A stretch of 5,504 nucleotides of DNA from Acidobacteriota bacterium (GTDB lineage: Bacteria; Acidobacteriota; Terriglobia; Bryobacterales; Bryobacteraceae), in assembly GCA_018268875.1 (NCBI GenBank), contig JAFDVT010000316.1, positions 1 to 5,504 of the forward strand. The letters are read 5' to 3'. Below, in pieces: positions 1 through 5,217 of the stretch (the first letter of the stretch is position 1; each line of letters begins with the position of its first letter). Made by a program: the position numbers and the translations under genes. The notes under the pieces are model-generated. The model searched no databases. It saw nothing but the letters and a program-made list of their open reading frames with translations, and was not told the origin of the DNA.

Positions 1-37
1 CCTCATCGCGCACCGGCAAAATGATAACGTTATAGCC

Positions 38-43
38 GGAGAG
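38..43 (+). promoter_or_regulatory. Ribosome binding site for the TTG-started oxidoreductase gene
   Basis: The hexamer GGAGAG lies 9 nt upstream of the TTG at 53 and is a good match to the anti-Shine-Dalgarno complement. It decides the start of the first gene. There is no in-frame ATG or GTG between base 1 and the twin-arginine motif, and the frame is open to the window edge. The Shine-Dalgarno match therefore supports the unusual TTG start. Confidence 0.6.
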
Positions 44-52
44 CCGTTCCTT

Positions 53-1375
53 TTGACCAGACGTACCTTTCTGCATTCCACCGGCGTGGCCAGCGCCGCA
101 GCCGCAGCCGCGCAAACGCCTGCCAACGCCCAGTCCGCCAACGGCAAGATCCAACTGGGCTGCATCGGAACCGGGGCTCGCGGCCAGGAACTCATGCAGG
201 CGATCCTCGCCAACCCAGGCGTCGAAATCGCCGCCGTTTGCGATGCGTACACCGGCCGCGTCGAACGCGCCATCGAACGTACCAAAGGACGCGCCAAAGC
301 CATTGCGGATTACCGCCAGTTGCTGGCCAGCAAGTCCATCGACGGTGTCGTCATCGCCACGCCGGACCATTGGCACAAGACCATGATCCTGGAGGCTCTG
401 GACGCGGGCAAGGACGTCTACTGCGAAAAGCCCATGACGTACACGGCCAGGGAAGGCGCGGACATCATGGCCGCCGCCCGCAGAACCGGTCGCATCCTGC
501 AGATCGGCGCGCAGGGCGTGTCCAGCGCGCTGCAGCAGAAGGCCAAGGAAATCATCGGAACCGGCGCGCTAGGCCAGATCACGATGGTGCGCGCGGCCTA
601 CAACCGCAACACCGCGAGCGGCGCGTGGATTTACCCGATCCCGCCCGATGCGTCGGAAAAAACGGTGGATTGGAACGCGTTTCAAGGTCCCGCGAAGAAC
701 CGTCACCCGTTCTCGCTCGAACGATTCTTCCGCTGGCGCTGCTATAACGACTATTCGGGCGGCATCGCCACCGATCTTTTCGTCCACCTTTGCACGACCA
801 TCCACTTCCTCATGGACGCCAAGATGCCGTCGCAGGCGATGGCCATGGGGCAGTTGTACCGTTGGAAGGAAAGCCGCGAAGTTCCCGACACGTTGAACGC
901 CATGTTGCAGTACCCGGAACAGTTCGCCGTCAATCTGAGTTCGACGTTCAACAACCAGAGCGGCTTTCAAGGCAGTTTCGACTTCCTGGGGACCAAGGGC
1001 AGTCTGTCGCTCGGCGGAGATAAGCTGACGTTTTCTCCCGAACGAGCGCACGAAGACAATCAGTGGGTGGTGGACAGTTGGGCCAGCGCACTCGAGGCTC
1101 GCTACTATGCGGACCCGAAGGTGCAGGCCGCGGAAGTACCGTCCACCTGGAAACCACACACGGTTTCCAGCGCCACCGTCTGGCAGGCCGAAGGGCAGGA
1201 TTCCACCGTGGCGCACATGGGCCACTTCCTGGACTCGATGCGCACCCGCAAACCGTATTGGGAAGACGCAAGCGCCGGGCATCACGCGGCCGCCTGCGCG
1301 CACATGGTGAATCTATCCGTTCGCGAACACCGCATGGTGGAATGGGATTTCGCCAAAGACGACATCAAAGCGTAG
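53..1375 (+). CDS. Tat-exported Gfo/Idh/MocA family NAD(P)-dependent oxidoreductase
   Basis: This 440-residue protein belongs to the glucose-fructose oxidoreductase / inositol dehydrogenase / MocA family, which oxidises or reduces hydroxyl or keto groups of sugars, inositols and glycosides with NAD(P). The N-terminus shows a twin-arginine signal (TRRTFL, residues 2-7), an Ala-rich core and a likely cleavage site after ANA (24-26). The enzyme probably folds with its cofactor and is exported by Tat, as is known for Zymomonas GFOR. The Rossmann domain follows: GCIGTGARG (36-44, GxGxxG), VCD ending at D64, ATPDHWH (102-108) and the family's EKP motif (125-127). The C-terminal alpha/beta domain includes GGIATDLFVH (236-245), where D241 and H245 lie in the usual substrate-site region. 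Length fits the exported subfamily. Start is TTG at 53 with GGAGAG 9 nt upstream. It leads a close-packed run of four genes. Family and export are clear; the substrate is not. Confidence 0.93.
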   Translation: MTRRTFLHSTGVASAAAAAAQTPANAQSANGKIQLGCIGTGARGQELMQAILANPGVEIAAVCDAYTGRVERAIERTKGRAKAIADYRQLLASKSIDGVVIATPDHWHKTMILEALDAGKDVYCEKPMTYTAREGADIMAAARRTGRILQIGAQGVSSALQQKAKEIIGTGALGQITMVRAAYNRNTASGAWIYPIPPDASEKTVDWNAFQGPAKNRHPFSLERFFRWRCYNDYSGGIATDLFVHLCTTIHFLMDAKMPSQAMAMGQLYRWKESREVPDTLNAMLQYPEQFAVNLSSTFNNQSGFQGSFDFLGTKGSLSLGGDKLTFSPERAHEDNQWVVDSWASALEARYYADPKVQAAEVPSTWKPHTVSSATVWQAEGQDSTVAHMGHFLDSMRTRKPYWEDASAGHHAAACAHMVNLSVREHRMVEWDFAKDDIKA

Positions 1376-1388
1376 ACAACAACAAAAC

Positions 1389-2741
1389 ATGGCAGGCTGG
1401 GGATATTTAGAAGACGCAAGCGGCGCCAAGGGCTTCGCTGACCGCATTTGCGTACCGAAAGACGAAGCGGAATTGCTGGCGCTGCTCGGCGAGGCTCGCC
1501 TCGCCAAGGCTGTGATCACCGTCGCCGGCGGAGGCAGTGGACTCACCGGCGGTCGCGTACCCGATGGCGGCTGGGTGATCTCGATGGAGAAGTTCCGCAA
1601 GCTGGACATCGGGCGAGGTTCGGCGACAGTGGGAGCGGGCGTCACGCTGCACGAACTGCATGCGGCTGCGCGTGCCACGGGGCAGTTCTATCCGCCCGAT
1701 CCCACCGAGACGATGGCCTTTTTGGGCGGCACCATCGCGTGCAATTCCAGCGGTTCGCGCAGCTTCAAGTACGGCGCGACCAGGCGCTGGGTGGAACGTC
1801 TGCGAGTGGCTCTGCCGGAAGGCGAGGTGCTCGATGTACGCCGCGGCCAGCCCATTGATTTCGATGTTCCCGAAGTTCCGCAACCGCCCGCGAAAAAGCA
1901 TTCCTGCGGGTACGCGCTGAAGCCTGGCATGGACTGGGTGGACCTGTTCATCGGCTCCGAAGGAACGCTTGGCATTGTGATCGAGGCCGAGGTACGCCTG
2001 CTGCCGAACCCCCCGCAATTATTGAACGGCATCGTATTTTTCCCGTCGGACGAGGCCTCGCAGGACGCGCTCGAGGCGTGGCGAGCCGTGCCCAATCTGC
2101 GCATGCTCGAATGGGTGGACGAACCGGCGCTACGCATGATCGCGCAGCGTTTTCCCGATGTGCCGGTGAACGCTCGCGCGGCCCTGATCATCGAACAGAT
2201 CATCGAATCCGATGCGGATATCGACGCGTGGGCGGAACGTTTGACGCAGTTCGGCGCGCTGGAAGAGCAAAGCTGGTTCGGATCGTCGGACGCGGATCGC
2301 GAACAGTTTCGCAAGTTCCGCCATGCGCTGCCGGAAACGTCGCTGGCGATTTCCGAACGCAACGGCTTCCCGTCGCTCGGTACGGACTTTTCGGTTCCGG
2401 TGGAAAAACACCGCGAAATGCTGGCGTTTTACCGCGAAACGATGGAAGCGATCATGCCGGGGCATTACTGCATTTTTGGCCACGCGGGCGATGCGCACCC
2501 ACACGTGAACATGCTGCCCGCCTCGCAGGTGGAGTACGACAAAGGGTACGAGGCGCTGATGGCGTTTGCTAAAAAAGCAGCATCGCTCGGCGGTTCCGTG
2601 GCGGCGGAACACGGCCTAGGCAAGCGCAAGGCGAGGTTCCTGCCGGTGCAGTACGACGCGCGGCACATCGATGCGATGAAGGCCGTGAAGTCGCGGTTCG
2701 ACCCGGATTGGCGCCTTGGCCGCGGGACGTTATTTGGATAG
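1389..2741 (+). CDS. FAD-linked oxidase, GlcD / D-2-hydroxyacid dehydrogenase-like
   Basis: This 450-residue flavoprotein belongs to the FAD-linked oxidase family that includes glycolate oxidase subunit GlcD, D-lactate dehydrogenase and D-2-hydroxyglutarate dehydrogenase. These enzymes oxidise a 2-hydroxyacid to a 2-ketoacid. The FAD-binding (PCMH) half shows AGGGSGLTGG (46-55), YPPDPTE (101-107), GGTIACNSSGSRSFKYG (113-129) and FIGSEGTLG (187-195). The C-terminal half carries the expected metal/substrate motifs in variant form: GHAGDAHPH (364-372, with H365, H370 and H372) and AAEHGLG (405-411, with E407). In canonical GlcD proteins these read close to GHxGDGNxH and GEHGxG. No signal peptide is seen, so the enzyme is probably cytoplasmic or membrane-associated. 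ATG at 1389 follows the previous stop by 13 nt without an obvious Shine-Dalgarno site, suggesting read-through and coupling. No GlcE or Fe-S GlcF partner is in the window, so the electron acceptor is unknown. Confidence 0.9.
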   Translation: MAGWGYLEDASGAKGFADRICVPKDEAELLALLGEARLAKAVITVAGGGSGLTGGRVPDGGWVISMEKFRKLDIGRGSATVGAGVTLHELHAAARATGQFYPPDPTETMAFLGGTIACNSSGSRSFKYGATRRWVERLRVALPEGEVLDVRRGQPIDFDVPEVPQPPAKKHSCGYALKPGMDWVDLFIGSEGTLGIVIEAEVRLLPNPPQLLNGIVFFPSDEASQDALEAWRAVPNLRMLEWVDEPALRMIAQRFPDVPVNARAALIIEQIIESDADIDAWAERLTQFGALEEQSWFGSSDADREQFRKFRHALPETSLAISERNGFPSLGTDFSVPVEKHREMLAFYRETMEAIMPGHYCIFGHAGDAHPHVNMLPASQVEYDKGYEALMAFAKKAASLGGSVAAEHGLGKRKARFLPVQYDARHIDAMKAVKSRFDPDWRLGRGTLFG

Positions 2742-3285
2742 CGTTTTACTCGGCTATTTTCCGAAGAAACCGGCGCTGCCCGCCAACGCGCCGTTCGGCG
2801 CGCAGGTGACGCGCGTATGTAGCGTCAGTCATTGCATCAATGGTCCCGCCAACGAGTGGATCCAGCATTGGACCCACAACGATTGGGGCTACTACGACAC
2901 GCCCGGCGCGGCGCTGGCGATCCTCGATGGGCTGCCGGATGCGGCAGAGTTCCGTTTGTTCGCGTACCGTCTGCTGCCAGCCTACTTCGACGGCGACGGC
3001 GTACGGCACGAGATCGAACTCGCTCCCGGCGAACCGCCTGTGGTGCCGCTGGACGCGTCTTTCCGCTCGATTGGCTTCGATGTGGTGAGTCGAGGCATTT
3101 CGGCGTACTTTGAATGCTCGCCGCTGTCGTGCAACGGCATGGCGAAAGAGGTGGCGGGAGTGAACGAGGATTGCTTGCTGCCAACGTTGGAAGCGGCCGT
3201 GAGTTTCGCCGAGCGGTGCGCGCGGGAGCAACCGGAACCCGGCGCTTACTATGTCCTCGAGGTCTTTGAGCAACACAAACCATAG
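2734..3285 (+). CDS. Conserved-looking protein of unknown function with paired Cys motifs
   Basis: I do not recognise this protein (183 residues from the TTG at 2734). That start overlaps the upstream stop by 8 nt and has GGGA 6 nt before it. A TTG at 2716 would add six residues and overlap by 26 nt. There is no in-frame ATG near the front. It has no signal peptide or membrane segment and is probably soluble and cytoplasmic. Six cysteines stand out: C29 and C34 in CSVSHCINGP, C128 and C133 in CSPLSCNGM, then C147 and C162. The two motifs share the form C-S-x3-C followed by N-G, hinting at a duplicated metal- or substrate-binding element. An aromatic stretch, WIQHWTHNDWGYYD (42-55), lies between them. 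The acidic, Pro-rich middle and ordinary codon use argue for a real gene, as does its position coupled between two enzyme genes. Function is unknown; a sugar-pathway role is inferred from context only. Confidence 0.8.
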   Translation: MDSVLLGYFPKKPALPANAPFGAQVTRVCSVSHCINGPANEWIQHWTHNDWGYYDTPGAALAILDGLPDAAEFRLFAYRLLPAYFDGDGVRHEIELAPGEPPVVPLDASFRSIGFDVVSRGISAYFECSPLSCNGMAKEVAGVNEDCLLPTLEAAVSFAERCAREQPEPGAYYVLEVFEQHKP

Positions 3286-3292
3286 ACTCCGG

Positions 3293-3298
3293 TACAAT
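3293..3298 (+). promoter_or_regulatory. Candidate -10 element before the TIM-barrel gene
   Basis: TACAAT matches the sigma70 -10 consensus at five of six positions and ends 7 nt before an ATG at 3306. This is the layout of bacterial leaderless promoters. There is no convincing -35 at 17 nt spacing. The nearest TTGA-containing hexamer, at 3266-3271, is about 21 nt away. The element overlaps the alternative ATG at 3297, so if it is used, translation would begin at 3306. It may be a chance match. Confidence 0.3.
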
Positions 3299-4202
3299 GG
3301 CTGCGATGTCAGTCACCAGACGCCAGGCTCTTGCCGCTGCTACCTCCGTTGCTCTTGCCGCGCCATCCGCCGCTTTTGGAGCGAAAAAAGGCATGTTCGA
3401 CAAGCCGCTCGGCGTGCAGCTGTACACGCTGCGCTTTGTCATCAACAACGACACCGACAACGTGCTGAAGACGGTGGCCGACATCGGCTACAAGGAAGTG
3501 GAAGTGCTGCGCTCCAACATGTGGGCGCAGAAGCCGTTCTACGACAAGTACGGTTTAAAACCGGTTTCCGGCCATTTTGAGACTCCGATCCTGACCAAAG
3601 GTCCCGCTTGGCCGGGTGTTCCGGCGGACTACACGCTCGACAAAGCGATCGAAGACTGCAACAAGTTCGGCATGAAGTACATGGTGGCGCCGTATGTGCG
3701 GCCCAACGAACGCGGCGACCTCGACTACTTCCGCAAGTTCGCCGACGACCTGAACAAGGCCGGCGAACAGACGGCAAAGGCCGGCATCACCGTTTGCTAT
3801 CACAACCACGCGTTCGAATTCAAAGGCGACCCCGGCCAGCGCGTTTGGGACGTGATGGTCGAACGTTTCGACAAGAAATACGTGCAGTTTGAGCTCGACA
3901 TTTTCTGGGTGAGCGTCGCGGGACTCGTGCCCATCGAAGTGATCCAGCAGTTATCGGGCCGCGTTCCGCTGGTTCACCTCAAAGATAAGGCCTGGGGAAC
4001 TCCACAACAGTTTGTGGAGTCCGTCAAGCCCGAGGCGTTCAAGGAAGTCGGCGCGGGTACGCTCGACTGGGCGCCGATTCTGCGCGCGTGCGCCAAGTCA
4101 GGCGTTAAGCACTACCTGGTGGAGCAGGATCAGACGCAGCGCGATCCTTTGGCCAGCATCCGCCTGAGTTACGAGAATCTGCGCAACACCAAAGTATCGT
4201 AA
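3297..4202 (+). CDS. Exported sugar isomerase/epimerase-like TIM-barrel protein
   Basis: This 301-residue protein is in the xylose-isomerase-like TIM-barrel (AP_endonuc_2) superfamily, whose members isomerise, epimerise, dehydrate or cleave sugars and keto-sugars, usually with a divalent metal. The N-terminus has twin arginines (TRRQAL, 7-12), an Ala-rich core and a likely cleavage site around residues 26-29, so it is probably Tat-exported. Hallmarks follow: LGVQLYTLR on the first strand, YHNHAFEF with H169 and H171, ELDIFW with D201, VHLKDK with H227 and D230, and VEQDQ with E276 near the end. These sit where the family places metal and catalytic residues. ATG at 3297 is 11 nt after the preceding stop, and a second in-frame ATG at 3306 is equally plausible. 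Neither has a clear Shine-Dalgarno site. Numbering here uses 3297. An exported enzyme would more likely use an unphosphorylated sugar, so the common label sugar phosphate isomerase may mislead. Confidence 0.9.
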   Translation: MAAMSVTRRQALAAATSVALAAPSAAFGAKKGMFDKPLGVQLYTLRFVINNDTDNVLKTVADIGYKEVEVLRSNMWAQKPFYDKYGLKPVSGHFETPILTKGPAWPGVPADYTLDKAIEDCNKFGMKYMVAPYVRPNERGDLDYFRKFADDLNKAGEQTAKAGITVCYHNHAFEFKGDPGQRVWDVMVERFDKKYVQFELDIFWVSVAGLVPIEVIQQLSGRVPLVHLKDKAWGTPQQFVESVKPEAFKEVGAGTLDWAPILRACAKSGVKHYLVEQDQTQRDPLASIRLSYENLRNTKVS

Positions 4203-4203
4203 G

Positions 4204-4225
4204 CCTGCTAAATACTTAGCACAGG
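4204..4225. terminator. Hairpin at the convergent gene junction, possible bidirectional terminator
   Basis: The stop codons of the TIM-barrel gene (ending 4202) and the minus-strand stress gene (ending 4208) are 5 nt apart. Here TGCTAA (4206-4211) pairs with TTAGCA (4216-4221) across a 4-nt loop. Alternatively CCTGCTAA (4204-4211) pairs with TTAG plus CAGG, with a 2-nt bulge at 4220-4221. The stem is short, AT-rich at the loop, lacks a T-tract on either strand and lies partly inside the stress gene. It is at best a weak terminator. No other terminator is visible. Confidence 0.3.
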
Positions 4226-5068
4226 ACAGCCGGCGTCCCGGATCATCGGGTACAGGCTGGAAAAAGCCCGCGCAAACGTATCCTGGCTGTTGCCGCGGCC
4301 GGCAATCAACAGGCCCGCATCGGTACGCCTGATTTCGTCACGAACTGCTTCGATCACCGGCGCAACCGTGACCCGGGAACTGGCGTTTGCGCAATGCTTG
4401 TTCTTCACCCGGCCAAGTTCCTCGGTGGAGGCCGCCACCAGTTCGCGCTGGAAGCCGGAGGCGTCGATTTCGGGATACCCGGGCAGCGGGAAAGAGGCGC
4501 GAACCAGCGACAGCTTGGCGTTCAGATGCCGGGCCAGATAGTCGCCGGCGACGGCAACCGCTTCGTGCTCGTCGGACTCGTCCACCGCGCACACGATCGA
4601 ACGGCAGGGAAGTTTCGGAGCGCCAGCCTGCAGAAACTTGTGCGGCGCGGTCCACAGCGGCGTTGCGACGTCGTACAACAGGTTGGCCGTCGTGGAACCC
4701 AGCAGAAACTTCCGAATCGGGCCGTACCCGTGCGTCGGCATCATCACCAAGTCGGTTCCGTCGCGCGCAATCACCGAGCGAATCACGGTGGCGGCCTCTC
4801 CGCGTTCGACGTGCAATTCCACGGAGCAGCCGGAAAAGTGCCGTGCCGAAAACTCGGCGAGGCGCGCCATCTGGTACCGCAGGATGTCTTCCGGCCCGCT
4901 GACGGACGTGGACATCACAACGTCGTACGGGAGGTTCAGGATGCCGCAGGCGTGCACGAGCTTGACGGACGCATCAAAGCGTTCGATCCAATCCAGCACA
5001 TACGGCACCACGGCTTCGCAATTGGGGGAAAAGTCGACGGGAAAGAGAATTCGCTGAAACGGCAGCAT
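4208..5068 (-). CDS. Tandem-domain universal stress protein (UspA family)
   Basis: This is a 286-residue protein with two universal stress domains fused in tandem. The first begins FQRILFPVDFSP (4-15) and contains MMPTHGYGPIRKFLLGSTT (109-127). That keeps the G-x9-G-S part of the ATP-binding motif, with Pro replacing the first Gly of G-x2-G. The second begins RSIVCAVDESDEHE (156-169) and ends LLIAGRG (253-259) through DAGCPVLSI. It lacks the G-x9-G-S/T spacing, so it probably does not bind ATP the same way. No signal peptide is seen, so it is probably cytoplasmic. The frame extends upstream to an ATG at 5230, but those extra 54 residues do not resemble a Usp domain. The ATG at 5068, with GTGGGG about 7 nt upstream, places MLPFQRI directly at the first beta strand. 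It converges on the sugar operon and diverges from the gene at 5218. A specific stress role cannot be read from sequence. Confidence 0.9.
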   Translation of the reverse strand: MLPFQRILFPVDFSPNCEAVVPYVLDWIERFDASVKLVHACGILNLPYDVVMSTSVSGPEDILRYQMARLAEFSARHFSGCSVELHVERGEAATVIRSVIARDGTDLVMMPTHGYGPIRKFLLGSTTANLLYDVATPLWTAPHKFLQAGAPKLPCRSIVCAVDESDEHEAVAVAGDYLARHLNAKLSLVRASFPLPGYPEIDASGFQRELVAASTEELGRVKNKHCANASSRVTVAPVIEAVRDEIRRTDAGLLIAGRGNSQDTFARAFSSLYPMIRDAGCPVLSI

Positions 5069-5113
5069 AACAAAACCCCACGCAACAATTGAGTGCACGG
5101 CGAATGCCAGAAA

Positions 5114-5142
5114 ATGACGCTGATTTTCCTTGGAGTTAGGAT
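5114..5142 (+). promoter_or_regulatory. Candidate sigma70-type promoter for the gene at 5218
   Basis: ATGACG (5114-5119, four of six matches to TTGACA) and TAGGAT (5137-5142, four of six matches to TATAAT) are separated by exactly 17 nt. Transcription would start near 5149 and give a leader of roughly 70 nt before ATG 5218. The region lies between two divergent genes, where a promoter is expected. I see no equally good promoter for the minus-strand stress gene. A TGCCGCAG direct repeat (5155-5162 and 5170-5177) lies just downstream and could be an operator, but this is speculative. Confidence 0.35.
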
Positions 5143-5212
5143 GCCTGCGCGTGCTGCCGCAGCGTGTTTTGCCGCAGTCGCCGGAAGCAATTTCGCCGCC
5201 CGCGGTATCTAG
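5141..5212 (+). CDS. Possible 23-codon leader ORF upstream of the membrane-anchored gene
   Basis: ATG at 5141 is preceded by GGAG (5132-5135) with 5 nt spacing, a better ribosome site than that of the gene at 5218. It encodes MPARAAAACF followed by AAVAGSNFAARGI and stops with TAG at 5210-5212, 5 nt before the next ATG. Ribosomes finishing here could reinitiate at 5218, which lacks its own Shine-Dalgarno site. Against it, the ATG lies inside the candidate -10 at 5137-5142, so a transcript from that promoter would not contain it. The peptide is Ala-rich and resembles no known leader peptide. Low confidence. Confidence 0.2.
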   Translation: MPARAAAACFAAVAGSNFAARGI

Positions 5213-5217
5213 CCAAC

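Noticed and set aside
1..35. Possible 3' end of an upstream gene (stop TGA at 22-24 in one frame, TAG at 33-35 in another)
   Set aside because: Too little coding sequence is present to choose between frames. The TAG just before the ribosome site fits an operon layout, but this is not enough to call a gene.
569..1303. Long minus-strand open frame opposite the Gfo/Idh gene
   Set aside because: It is an antisense shadow with Arg/Val/Gly-rich composition and no domain; the plus strand has full family motifs throughout.
2186..2207. Direct repeat GATCATCGAA twice with a 12-nt period
   Set aside because: It is explained by the encoded repeat I-I-E-Q-I-I-E within the FAD-linked oxidase; there is no evidence of a functional DNA repeat.
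3551..3567. Overlapping palindromes CGGTTT-A-AAACCG and AAACCGGTTT
   Set aside because: They are short, lie inside coding sequence for the TIM-barrel protein and far from any start, and are likely to occur by chance.
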